Positions 53,779 to 61,938 of a stretch of DNA of 64,000 nt are shown here, piece by piece. Below the pieces are notes generated by a model. The model ran no database searches. It worked only from the letters and a program-made list of their open reading frames with translations, and was not told where the DNA came from. Source of the DNA: an uncultured Bacteroides sp. GTDB lineage: Bacteria > Bacteroidota > Bacteroidia > Bacteroidales > Bacteroidaceae. The number at the start of each line of letters is the position of its first letter. Positions within the stretch are counted from its first letter, which is position 1. The position numbers were made by a program, and so were the translations under genes. The stretch lies in NCBI GenBank assembly GCA_900755095.1, contig CAAEFE010000098.1, positions 1 through 64,000 of the forward strand. The letters run 5' to 3'.

Positions 53779-53786
53779 CAAAGATA
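53779..53786 (-). promoter_or_regulatory. -7 box upstream of repeat array C
   Basis: Minus-strand TATCTTTG. The predicted start near 53772 places the whole array inside the leader of the HU/winged-helix gene. No good -33 box. Confidence 0.6.
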
Positions 53787-53973
53787 TTACTTTTTTCGGA
53801 GAAGGGACTTAGTTTTTCCACAAGCACAGTTTAATAATCAGGATTCTATTTTGTAAATGAATAAATTGTTGCTTTTATTGGACTATATGTTCTATCTTTT
53901 TCTGATCAGTATGTTTATTTTTGTACACAAGGCTCATAGTCTTCCTTTTTGTATTGGATCATAGTAGAACTGG

Positions 53974-54766
53974 GGAGGCTGTCCGAAAAACTTATAGGCC
54001 GACAAGTCTGCAGTAGTAAGTATGAAGATTTCCCATTTTTATAGCATGGTTTAACACTATATTCTATGTAGTCTCACTACTTTTTGTACCTTGAAAGCAA
54101 ATAAAGGCCATGCTTATGACATACAAAAAAGCGAAGACCGCAGACAAGAAGTATTTTTCCCGACTGCATAGATGAATATGTGGAGGTGATGCCTCTGTGC
54201 GTTTGTTTGATGTATTTGTAGATAGTCTGGACATGCCCCCCCTTGACTTTGTCCAAAGTATCCCCAAAGGTACAGGTATACCCGGTTATGATCCTCGCGA
54301 TCTTTTGAAACTGTATATCTATGGTTACTTTTATCAAATCCGTTCATCAAGAAAATTAGCACGTGAATGCAAGTGTAACCTGGAGGTCATGTGGCTACTT
54401 GGTAAACTGTATCCGGATTTTCGTACCATATTCGACTGTCGTAAAGATAACAAAGACAGCATAACAAAGGTATTCAAGAAGTTCAACAAGCTCTGTATGG
54501 GACTAAAGCTTTTCTTAAAGTCTTATATCTCTATAGATGGTAGCAAGCTCAAGGCAGTCAATGCTAAGGACAACAATTTTACGCTTAACAAATTGGATGA
54601 CCGCATCAGACGTTTAGACGAACATATCAACTTGTACATGGAGGAACTTGACGCGTTCGACTGGGAAGAAGAGCGAAGTTGTCTAAAGATGAACTCCAAC
54701 ATAAGCTTGAGGTATAATTCATGCAAAGGTCTTTTTTCAAAGATTATTATGACTTTATATAAATAA
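53974..54766 (+). mobile_element. Decayed IS1182-family insertion sequence
   Basis: GAGGCTGTCCGAAAAA at 53974-53989 resembles the terminal inverted repeat of IS elements of this type. It is followed by a frameshifted, truncated transposase. The right end was not found; the sequence after 54766 is unrelated AT-rich DNA. Confidence 0.6.
54112..54766 (+). pseudogene. IS1182-type transposase, frameshifted and truncated
   Basis: The N-terminal DUF772-type region is clear: VRLFDVFVDSLDMPPLDF, GIPGYDPRDLLKLYIYGYF, SSRKLARECKCNLEVMWLL, followed by SIDGSKLKAVNAKDNNF. Upstream, the conserved start (IQKSEDRRQEVFFP then DCIDEYVE then ASVRLF) is spread over three frames, which implies two single-base deletions near 54155 and 54190. 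The C-terminal half with the last catalytic acidic residue is missing. Not functional. Confidence 0.8.
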
Positions 54767-55389
54767 GTGTTTTATCTCATATTAATAATGAATGGAGAGA
54801 TCAGAGCTTGATTGGTTAATGAATTAAAGAAGAAACAATTTGTTCAATAGAAGAAAGAATAATCCATAATAGTTAACTTGTTGGGTATCTATGTTGGATT
54901 CATTTATATAGCCCAAATAGGCATTAGAGCTTATCCTAAAGGATCTTTTTAATTCTTAAATTAGTTTGGGACTAATTTTCCATTAATTGGTTTGTTTGTA
55001 GTATTATAATTTGGTCGATTTTTCTACTTTTGTCTCATCCAAAAGGATAAATATAAGGTTTTCAACAGGACAGAACTCAATTAATAGAAGATAATAATCT
55101 TCATGACATGAATGAAAAAGGTAAAGATAGAGATTGTGATAATAAGAATTTTTATTGGGGTATAGTTGAATTAAAAGGATTGTTTGAAGGATAAATGAAA
55201 AAAGTATTTTGGATTTCTCTTTATATATTTTAGAGATAATAATCTTGTTTTTTGACATAATGTTAAACTTAATTTAATACGCCTATGGTATAATAAAATG
55301 ATTTTTTTCATTCTACTTCTTTTGCATTTTGCAAAACTATGAGTTATTTATATGGGATAAAATCCTCTGTAAACTTTTAATCTAATAAA
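54767..55389. other. AT-rich gene-free region before the susC remnant
   Basis: No convincing gene. TACTTTTG at 55025-55032 matches a -7 box but leads to no ORF. A minus-strand 84-codon frame at 55004-55258 has poor composition and no neighbours. The region probably holds the original control sequences of the truncated SusC-like gene. Confidence 0.5.
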
Positions 55390-55584
55390 ATGTTAAACAT
55401 GGTCAAAAAAGTTTTATTTTTATTTTGTTGTATGTTCGCACATGTTATATATGCCCAGAATATGATGATAAAAGGGACTGTCATAGATGCGAACAATGAT
55501 CCTCTATTGGGGGTGACTATTATGGTAAAAGGAACTACTACAGGAACCATAACCGATGTTGATGGGAATTTTTCTATAAAATAA
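55390..55584 (+). pseudogene. SusC-like TonB-dependent receptor, N-terminal fragment
   Basis: Sixty-four codons: signal peptide (VLFLFCCMFAHVIYAQ) and the carboxypeptidase-D-like regulatory domain that opens SusC proteins (KGTVIDANNDPLLGVTIMVK; GTTTGTITDVDGNFSIK). The normal protein has about 1000 residues. The frame ends at tandem stops just where the sequence changes to the higher-GC mobile element, so insertion has cut the gene. The rest should lie beyond the other end of the element, outside the window. Confidence 0.88.
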
Positions 55585-55836
55585 TAGGATAAAACGCAGA
55601 ATAAGGCAAATTTGAGCATTCTCGCTGACAGTCAGAGAGTTTGGCTTCGGATGGAACAAATTGGCATAAGGTCGGGAAAACGGATTTAGGCAGATTGCAG
55701 AAATAGATGCACTTCCAAATCATTACCCGACACCTGATGCACATTTAACGCTAACAGGCTCTATTTCTGCGTTCTGCGCAGGTTTACATTCTGCCTTTAC
55801 AACTCCCATAAACTAATTTTGCACCAAACAAAAAGA
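55585..55836. other. Candidate left attachment region
   Basis: Noncoding DNA between the SusC break and the integrase. It contains several GCAGAA motifs in both orientations, among them GCAGAAATAG at 55697-55706 and its exact inverse CTATTTCTGC at 55761-55770, plus ACGCAGAATA near 55594. These could be integrase or excisionase arm sites. The core crossover sequence cannot be fixed without the other end. Confidence 0.45.
55814..55821 (+). promoter_or_regulatory. -7 box of the integrase gene
   Basis: TAATTTTG, a perfect -7 match, 16 bp before ATG 55837. It overlaps the alternative TTG start at 55819, disfavouring that start. Confidence 0.55.
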
Positions 55837-57051
55837 ATGATTATGCGGAGCACTTTCAAGACAGTCTTCTATGTAAACGGAAGCAAGGAGAAGAACGGAA
55901 TTGTCCCCATCATGGGACGGGTTACAATCAACGGGACTATCGCACAGTTCAGTTGCAAGCAGCGCATTTCAAAGGAACTTTGGGATGCCAAGGGCAACCG
56001 AGCAAAAGGCAAGAGCCGTGAGGCGGTGGCGGTGAACTATGCCCTTGACAACATCAAGGCGCAGATAACGAAGCACTACCAGCGGCTTTCCGACCGTGAG
56101 GCGTTCGTAACGGCTGAAATGGTACGCAATGCCTATCAAGGTATCGGCACGGAGTATGAGACATTATTGCGTGCCTTTGATAAGGAGAACGAGGCGTTCG
56201 CCAAACGGGTGGGCAAAGACCGCTCCAAACGCACGTACCAAAAGTACCTGACCGTCCGCAAATACGTGGCGGAGTTCATAAAGAAGCACTACAAGCGGAC
56301 GGACATGGCGATGAACGAACTGACGGAAGACTTCATCCGTGACTACTGCCTGTACCTGCGCAACGAGGTCGGGCTGGCGCAATCATCCGTGTGGATATAC
56401 TCCATACCGTTGAAACACATCGTCACCACGGCGCACTACAACGGCAAGATACCGAGAAACCCGTTTGCGATGTACCATGTTGACCCCGACCACAAGGAGC
56501 GTGGCTTTCTGACGGAGGACGAAATTCAGGCATTAAGTACAATCAAGCTTGACAATTCCAATTTCGCATTGGCAAGAGACCTGTTCCTGTTCGGTTGTTG
56601 GACGGGCATCTCGTTCACAGACATCAAGAACCTGACCACCGACAACATCGTTGAAATGAACGGCGCATCGTGGATTGTGTCGAAACGCCAAAAGACGGGC
56701 GTACCGTTCCAAATCAAGCTGATGGGCATCCCCATGCAGATTATCAAGCGTTACGAGCCATTCAGGAAAGACAAGCGGCTGTTCAATATCGGCTCGCTTG
56801 ACATGGTGAACAAGCGCATCAAGGCTGTGGCGAAGAAATGCGGCATCGAAAAGCCGATTTCATTCCATCTAAGCCGCCACTCCTTCGCTGTCTTGGCTCT
56901 CAATTACGGTATGCCGATAGAGAGCGTGAGCAAAATTCTCGGACACACAAATATCACCACGACGCAAATTTACGCGAAGGTGACGAACACGAAACTTGAA
57001 AACGACATATCCGCTTTCGAGAGCAAGGTTAGCGGACGTTTCGCCATATAA
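55837..57051 (+). CDS. Tyrosine recombinase (integrase)
   Basis: A 404-residue integrase of the Bacteroidetes type: N-terminal arm-binding domain (about 1-95), SAM-like core-binding domain (about 100-205; YQKYLTVRKYVAEFIKKHYK) and catalytic domain. Catalytic residues: HLSRHSFAVLAL (His-x-x-Arg), LGHTNITTTQIYAKV (His and nucleophile Tyr). The first catalytic Arg position reads LFGCWTGISFTDIKNL with Ser instead of Arg, a substitution also known in CTnDOT-like integrases. First gene of the element, transcribed inward. Start MIMRST at 55837; MRST at 55843 is possible. Confidence 0.93.
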   Translation: MIMRSTFKTVFYVNGSKEKNGIVPIMGRVTINGTIAQFSCKQRISKELWDAKGNRAKGKSREAVAVNYALDNIKAQITKHYQRLSDREAFVTAEMVRNAYQGIGTEYETLLRAFDKENEAFAKRVGKDRSKRTYQKYLTVRKYVAEFIKKHYKRTDMAMNELTEDFIRDYCLYLRNEVGLAQSSVWIYSIPLKHIVTTAHYNGKIPRNPFAMYHVDPDHKERGFLTEDEIQALSTIKLDNSNFALARDLFLFGCWTGISFTDIKNLTTDNIVEMNGASWIVSKRQKTGVPFQIKLMGIPMQIIKRYEPFRKDKRLFNIGSLDMVNKRIKAVAKKCGIEKPISFHLSRHSFAVLALNYGMPIESVSKILGHTNITTTQIYAKVTNTKLENDISAFESKVSGRFAI

Positions 57052-57061
57052 CGCACAGCCT

Positions 57062-57433
57062 ATGGAACGGACAATAATCACGATAGACGGGTGCGGCAAA
57101 GTTGCCGTACCGTCCGATACCGCCAACATATGGATGAGCGAAATGGAGTTGGTGGAGCTTTTCTATGTAATTGCCCCGACACTCCGTGCCGCCATCCGAG
57201 CCGTGTACAGGAGCGGAGTATTGATACCTTGCGAGGTGGAAAGGCACATCAGACTAACCAACGGTTATTATTCGGAAACATATTCCCTGCCTATGGTCGT
57301 GGCAGTTGCTTTCCGTATCAATACTTCAAATGCGGTAATGGTGCGTAAGGCTTTATTGGAAAGGCTGTGCTTGCGAAAAGAAAGGCAAATTTTGTTGGTT
57401 TCAATGGGCAGCAAACCCTCATGTGGATGTTAG
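57062..57433 (+). CDS. RhuM-like small protein
   Basis: A 123-residue protein reading NIWMSEMELVELFYVIAPTL, then RLTNGYYSETYSLPMVVAVAFRINTSNAV. The pattern (Trp-x-x-x-Glu-Leu-x-x-Leu-Phe, then a Tyr-x-Leu-x-Met-Val-x-Ala-Val-x-x-Arg-Ile-Asn block) resembles the Virulence_RhuM family, here short. It looks like a helix-turn-helix protein and could act as an excision or regulatory factor next to the integrase, 10 bp upstream. Function unproven. Confidence 0.6.
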   Translation: MERTIITIDGCGKVAVPSDTANIWMSEMELVELFYVIAPTLRAAIRAVYRSGVLIPCEVERHIRLTNGYYSETYSLPMVVAVAFRINTSNAVMVRKALLERLCLRKERQILLVSMGSKPSCGC

Positions 57434-57561
57434 ATTGTGCGCCTTGTAAACTTTTACAGCCTGTATTCGAGCGGTTTAACCTGACGTGGTGTCGTAATGA
57501 CATCAATAAACCTATAAACCAGCATATCCATTTGCCAACGAATATCTGCGGCAACCCATTT

Positions 57562-57603
57562 GCCCGAAGAAGTGCGGTTTTGCTTCTTCGGGCTTTTTCT
57601 TTT
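57562..57603 (+). terminator. Strong intrinsic terminator
   Basis: GCCCGAAGAAG at 57562-57572 pairs perfectly over 11 bp with CTTCTTCGGGC at 57583-57593, followed by TTTTTCTTTT. It ends the integrase/RhuM-like transcript. The rest of the 346-bp gap holds no clear gene. Confidence 0.93.
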
Positions 57604-57711
57604 CGCCTTTTGGTGGCTGATATTGCCCGTTCCGCTGCATTTTCTTATCCGTCAGGTTCTTTTGCGCCGTTCTGCATCGTTTTACGTATCAAGGTTTTAA
57701 CCGTCCTGCCG

Positions 57712-57719
57712 TAGCTTTG
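57712..57719 (+). promoter_or_regulatory. -7 box of the helicase/primase gene
   Basis: TAGCTTTG matches TAnnTTTG and lies 60 bp before the ATG at 57780. No clear -33 box. Confidence 0.5.
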
Positions 57720-57779
57720 CAACCATGTTTAATCCGCTTGCCGACAAGGTGTCGGCGGCACTAAAACCAAGTAAGGCTA

Positions 57780-58973
57780 ATGACAGAAAAAGAAACATTC
57801 ATCCGTGTAGGCACAACGCTCTACAAGATTGTGGACCAGCCCCGAATTGACGGCGGCTATGTGAGGAAACGCATCGCATGGAACTCCGAGACCCTGCGGC
57901 AGGACTACGGCAAGGACTACATGGCGGGCATCCCAAAGTATGACGGCTTCTGCACCGTACCCGACCATGTGGGCTACCAACCCGTAGTCGGCAAGTTCCT
58001 CAACCTCTACGAACCGATAAGCCACCGACCGCAGGAGGGGGATTTCCCCTGCATCCGTTCGTTGGTGGAACACATCTTCGGCGAGCAATATGAGTTGGGT
58101 ATGGACTATTTACAGTTGCTCTACCTCTATCCCATTCAGAAGCTGCCCATCCTGTTGCTCGTGTCCGAAGAGAGGAACACGGGCAAGAGCACGTTCCTGA
58201 ACTTCCTGAAAGCCATTTTCCAAAACAACGTGACGTTCAACACCAACGAGGACTTCCGCAGCCAGTTCAACTCCGACTGGGCAGGCAAGCTGCTCATCAT
58301 GGTGGACGAGGTGTTATTAAACCGCCGTGAGGACAGCGAGCGGCTGAAAAACCTCAGCACCACGCTATCCTACAAGGTGGAGGCGAAAGGCAAAGACCGT
58401 GACGAGATAGGCTTCTTCGCCAAGTTCGTGCTTTGTTCCAACAATGAGCACCTGCCCGTCATCATTGACGCAGGGGAGACACGCTATTGGGTGCGGAAGA
58501 TTGTGCCACTCCAAAGCGATGATACCGACTTCCTGCAAAAACTGAAAGCCGAAATCCCCGCTTTCCTGTACTTCCTTACCAATAGAAAGTTGTCTACCGA
58601 AAAGGAAAGCCGTATGTGGTTCAGCCCGAAGCTGCTGGAAACGGAAGCCCTGCGGAAGATTATCCGAAGCAACCGCAACCGTTTGGAGATTGAGATGGCG
58701 GAACTGCTGCTCGACATCATGGCAAGCGTGCGTGTAAGTTCTGTCTCGTTCTGTCTGAATGATATTGTCCCGTTGCTCGTCTGCTCGCAAGTCAAAGTGG
58801 AGAAGTCGCAGGTTCGGAAAGTGGTACAAGAGTGCTGGAAGCTGACACCTGTATCCAATTCGCTTTCCTACACCACCTACCAATACGACTACAACCGTGA
58901 ATGCCGTTACTCTCCCGTCAGACGGATTGGACGCTACTACACGGTAAGCAAAGCGCAATTAGAAACACTTTGA
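57780..58973 (+). CDS. SF3-type helicase/primase-associated protein (DUF5906/VirE-like)
   Basis: A 397-residue ATPase for element replication. The N-terminal part (about 1-105) is a short domain with GYVRKRIAWNSETLRQDYGK; the ATPase core has a P-loop SEERNTGKSTFLNFLKA, Walker B LLIMVDEVLL and a sensor FVLCSNNEHLPV. The C-terminal part looks like a winged helix. Such proteins in Bacteroides elements help replicate the excised circle during transfer. A 41-codon ORF from ATG 57725 overlaps it in another frame and is probably not used. Confidence 0.82.
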   Translation: MTEKETFIRVGTTLYKIVDQPRIDGGYVRKRIAWNSETLRQDYGKDYMAGIPKYDGFCTVPDHVGYQPVVGKFLNLYEPISHRPQEGDFPCIRSLVEHIFGEQYELGMDYLQLLYLYPIQKLPILLLVSEERNTGKSTFLNFLKAIFQNNVTFNTNEDFRSQFNSDWAGKLLIMVDEVLLNRREDSERLKNLSTTLSYKVEAKGKDRDEIGFFAKFVLCSNNEHLPVIIDAGETRYWVRKIVPLQSDDTDFLQKLKAEIPAFLYFLTNRKLSTEKESRMWFSPKLLETEALRKIIRSNRNRLEIEMAELLLDIMASVRVSSVSFCLNDIVPLLVCSQVKVEKSQVRKVVQECWKLTPVSNSLSYTTYQYDYNRECRYSPVRRIGRYYTVSKAQLETL

Positions 58974-58985
58974 TATTTTGATGAA

Positions 58986-59237
58986 ATGATGAAAGCATAT
59001 ATAAACATAAAGAATAACAGCAACTTACATACTCATCAAACGCTCAACAAAAGTATTTGGCTGATGAAAAGAGAAAGCGGACGCAGCCCCATACATCACT
59101 TTTCTTTTGGCGAGCCGTTTGATGAGACGCAGATGAAATGCTATTCTATTAGCTGTCAACATATTAGACTATACAATCATCAATTCATCGGATTTTCAAT
59201 CCTCATCAAGTCCGCTGTGGGAAGCGACAAGGGTTGA
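58986..59237 (+). CDS. Hypothetical small protein (doubtful)
   Basis: An 83-codon frame 12 bp after the helicase stop. Composition is mixed and no family is recognised. It could be a real small element protein or chance; it is kept because of the tight spacing and lack of any alternative gene here. Confidence 0.3.
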   Translation: MMKAYINIKNNSNLHTHQTLNKSIWLMKRESGRSPIHHFSFGEPFDETQMKCYSISCQHIRLYNHQFIGFSILIKSAVGSDKG

Positions 59238-59556
59238 ACGCCGCCATCCGCAGGCTGGTCGGACGGACTTCCGTCCTGCCGACCGACAAGGAAAAGCCAA
59301 ATGTTGCTGGCGAGAAGAAAAAGGCAACCAATGTCCGCCGACATCACCGCCGACACCGCCACAGGCTTTTGGGGGACAAAAAGCCATAGCTCATTAGGGC
59401 GTTTTCTTCACGCACCGCTGACGCTAATGCTAAAAACGCCCCAATGAGCCAGCGGGGACACCCCTCTGGACACCCCCGTTAGCCCCGTGCGGCTATGACC
59501 GCAGGTAGGCGGACACCGACAAACAAGTTTGTATAACCTCAAAACAAGAAACGGAT
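59238..59556 (+). other. GC-rich noncoding region upstream of the relaxase, candidate oriT
   Basis: Contains a hairpin GGTCGG...CCGACC near 59254-59283 and a 15-bp inverted repeat: TCATTAGGGCGTTTT at 59391-59405 with AAAACGCCCCAATGA at 59433-59447 (one mismatch). Inverted repeats next to a MobV gene are where these relaxases nick. The exact nick site cannot be read from sequence alone. Confidence 0.55.
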
Positions 59557-60849
59557 ATGGGATATATCAGCATCCAAATCAACAAGGCGAAAGGGTCGGC
59601 TGACACGGGCGCATCCGACCACATCGAACGCAAGACCACGCCCAAGAACGCAGACCCCACACGCACCCACCTCAACCGTGAGCTGGTGCGATTCCCCGAC
59701 GGCGTGGCAGACCGTACCGAAGCGATAAGCCACCGCATCCGCACGGCTGGCATCAAAAGGAAGATAACGCCCGACCAAGTGAGGGCAATCCGCATCGTAC
59801 TTTCGGGTACGCACGAGGACATGGCGAGAGTGCATGACGAGGGCAGACTATCCGAATGGTGCGATGACAACCTGCAATGGCTGCACCGCACATTCGGCAG
59901 GGAGAACACCGTTTCGGCGGTGCTGCACATGGACGAACACACGCCGCACATCCACGCCACGGTCGTGCCGATAGTGACGGGCGAGCGCAGGAAAGCCAAG
60001 CGGAAGCAGACGGAGGGCAAACGCACCTACCGCAAAAAAGCCAACGCCGTGCGCCTGTGCGCCGATGACCTTCTTACCCGTGAAAGGCTTGTTGCCTACC
60101 ACGACAGCTATGCCGCAGCAATGGCGAAATACGGATTGCAGCGTGGCGTCCGAGGTTCGGAGGCACGGCATACCACCACCGCCCAATACTACCGTGACCT
60201 GAAAAGACTGACGGGAGAACTTGAAGCCAACGTACAACAACTGCAAACAGAGCAGCGGCAGGCAGAACGGCAGCTTGACGAAGTGCGGAAGGAAATCAAG
60301 TCAGAGAAACTGGAAGCCGCCAAGACCGAGGCGAAAGCGGCATTCGTGGCAAAGGTCGGTTCTCTTTTGGGCAGCGGTAAGTTGAAAGCGGAAAGGGAGG
60401 AATTGCAGCAACGCATCTCCACCCTTGAAAGTCAGAACAAAGAATTGGTACGGCATATCAAAACAATGGAGCAAGAACATAAAGAAGAACGCACCAAGTT
60501 CAATGAGTATATGGACAGGATACAGCGTTATTTCCCTCATGTGGAGAAGCTGCTGCCGTTGATTGACTTTTGCCGAAACACCTTACATTTCTCTGAAAGA
60601 GTAATCCAAAAGTTGTGCAAGTTGAAGAAAGTTAGGCTGAAAGGTGATTTCTATTCACCTGAATTCAACATAAAGTTCCGTGACGAGAATGCGGCTTTCT
60701 CATTTGAGGAGGACAAGAACAGGAAAGGACATTACCACATATGCGTTAACGACATTCCGCTTGTCCAATGGTTTAGGCAGAAAGCGAATGAATGGAGAAA
60801 CGGTTTGGGGATTACACCAACAAAGCAGGATAAGGAACTGAAAATATAG
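59557..60849 (+). CDS. MobV-family relaxase
   Basis: A 430-residue mobilization protein that nicks oriT and pilots the strand. The relaxase domain (about 1-215) carries the MobV metal/His motif HMDEHTPHIHATVVPI near 128-143 and a conserved N-terminus (YISIQINKAKG), with RTHLNREL as the upstream motif. Residues about 215-330 are a long coiled coil (ELEANVQQLQTEQRQAERQL), and the C-terminal 100 residues form a separate globular part. It needs a conjugation apparatus supplied in trans; none is in the window. Confidence 0.93.
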   Translation: MGYISIQINKAKGSADTGASDHIERKTTPKNADPTRTHLNRELVRFPDGVADRTEAISHRIRTAGIKRKITPDQVRAIRIVLSGTHEDMARVHDEGRLSEWCDDNLQWLHRTFGRENTVSAVLHMDEHTPHIHATVVPIVTGERRKAKRKQTEGKRTYRKKANAVRLCADDLLTRERLVAYHDSYAAAMAKYGLQRGVRGSEARHTTTAQYYRDLKRLTGELEANVQQLQTEQRQAERQLDEVRKEIKSEKLEAAKTEAKAAFVAKVGSLLGSGKLKAEREELQQRISTLESQNKELVRHIKTMEQEHKEERTKFNEYMDRIQRYFPHVEKLLPLIDFCRNTLHFSERVIQKLCKLKKVRLKGDFYSPEFNIKFRDENAAFSFEEDKNRKGHYHICVNDIPLVQWFRQKANEWRNGLGITPTKQDKELKI

Positions 60850-60919
60850 GATGTACTCAAAAAACGCTCCAAAATCAAATAAAAACATTAGAAGATAGGG
60901 GATTACCGAAAAAATCCTC

Positions 60920-60927
60920 TATCTTTG
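60920..60927 (+). promoter_or_regulatory. -7 box before the structured RNA
   Basis: TATCTTTG matches TAnnTTTG exactly. It overlaps the 3' arm of a short inverted repeat AGATAGGGGATT / AATCCTCTATCT (60894-60905 and 60914-60925). Predicted start near 60934. Confidence 0.6.
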
Positions 60928-60990
60928 TAATTGGATTGAGGCGACTCTTTCCAAGACATACGAGAAAGAAGAAGCGTTATGCTTATCTTG

Positions 60991-61108
60991 TACTTGAAAA
61001 CGTAGGAAATTTTCAAATTGGATACAAGGATAGCATAGTGGTTCTCACGCTATAGCGTGGGCTGCTATTGTTACATCTGTATCCAAGGTTTCCTACGACC
61101 TTCAAGTA
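60991..61108 (+). ncRNA. Long stem-loop RNA candidate
   Basis: A nested set of complementary segments forms one extended hairpin: TACTTGAA (60991-60998) with TTCAAGTA (61101-61108); CGTAGGAAA (61001-61009) with TTTCCTACG (61089-61097); TTGGATACA (61018-61026) with TGTATCCAA (61078-61086); TAGCA with TGCTA; and a 14-bp apical palindrome CACGCTATAGCGTG (61046-61059). A second small hairpin with G-U pairing follows (about 61112-61133). There is no ORF. It is transcribed from the -7 box at 60920 and ends 68 bp before the lipoprotein gene, so it could be a leader element or an independent RNA. Confidence 0.7.
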
Positions 61109-61175
61109 AAGAGTGTGGCATACAGTTCCACGCTTCGTGATTTTGGATAGTACTAATTATTAGATAGAGTAGATT

Positions 61176-61850
61176 ATGAAGAAAACTATTGTAACCTTTT
61201 CGCTCTTCGCAGTTGCATTAATTTTGGCTTCTTGCACACCCTCCAATGAGGAAAAAGCAGAAAAATTGGTTAAAGAAACGCTCAAAGATTATCTTTACCA
61301 CCCAGATTCTTATGAGCCAATATCAACAAGAATTGATAGTATGTTCATTGATGTAACTACTATCGAGCCAATTATGAAAATTAGTGGCGAAATCAGCGAT
61401 TTAATATCTAAAATAGACAAATGTAATATGGATATTGAATCTGCTGAGACCTCTATGAATATATATGCTCCTGATGGCTATTCTTCTCGGTTCACACGTG
61501 GAGAGTATGCACGAGCAAAAAAAGAAAAGGAGGAAGCTCAATCAGATTTAGATAAATATGCCAAAAAACTTTTAGGAGAAGTTGCTTCCTTAAAAGAAAA
61601 TGTTGGAAAATATCACAAGGGGGAATTTACTGGTTGGGCAGTAAGTCATAGATTTAGAAGTCTTAATGGTGCAGGTTCAATGACAATTCCGGGAGAAATG
61701 GTTTTCTTTTGCGATAAAGAGTTTACAAATTGCGTCGGTTATGAAGTGGGTAAATTCGAGGAATTTGCAAAAATTTTGAAAGTCGTAGATGAAGCAACTT
61801 CTGATGAAGATATAATGGACTATTTTGAGGATAATAGCTTTATGCTATGA
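61176..61850 (+). CDS. Lipoprotein of unknown function
   Basis: A 224-residue protein with lipobox LASC, Cys 20. The mature part starts TPSNEEKAEKLVKETLKDYL, contains a likely coiled-coil stretch (about 85-150), and ends with a compact region (MTIPGEMVFFCDKEFTNC with two Cys). No family recognised. It lies between the structured RNA and the helicase gene as part of the element's cargo; lower G+C than the mobilization genes suggests a separate origin. Confidence 0.75.
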   Translation: MKKTIVTFSLFAVALILASCTPSNEEKAEKLVKETLKDYLYHPDSYEPISTRIDSMFIDVTTIEPIMKISGEISDLISKIDKCNMDIESAETSMNIYAPDGYSSRFTRGEYARAKKEKEEAQSDLDKYAKKLLGEVASLKENVGKYHKGEFTGWAVSHRFRSLNGAGSMTIPGEMVFFCDKEFTNCVGYEVGKFEEFAKILKVVDEATSDEDIMDYFEDNSFML

Positions 61851-61938
61851 TTCCTCGCTTTTATGGAAAGTTATAGTATCTCACGGTACGCTGAATTTAT
61901 ACAGTGTAAGTGTTGTCAATAGCAAATCTTTTCCCGAT

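Noticed and set aside
55004..55258. 84-codon minus-strand gene
   Set aside because: AT-driven chance frame with low-complexity hydrophobic content and no start context or homology.
57367..57714. 115-codon frame after the RhuM-like gene
   Set aside because: It runs through a perfect intrinsic terminator and has no family features.
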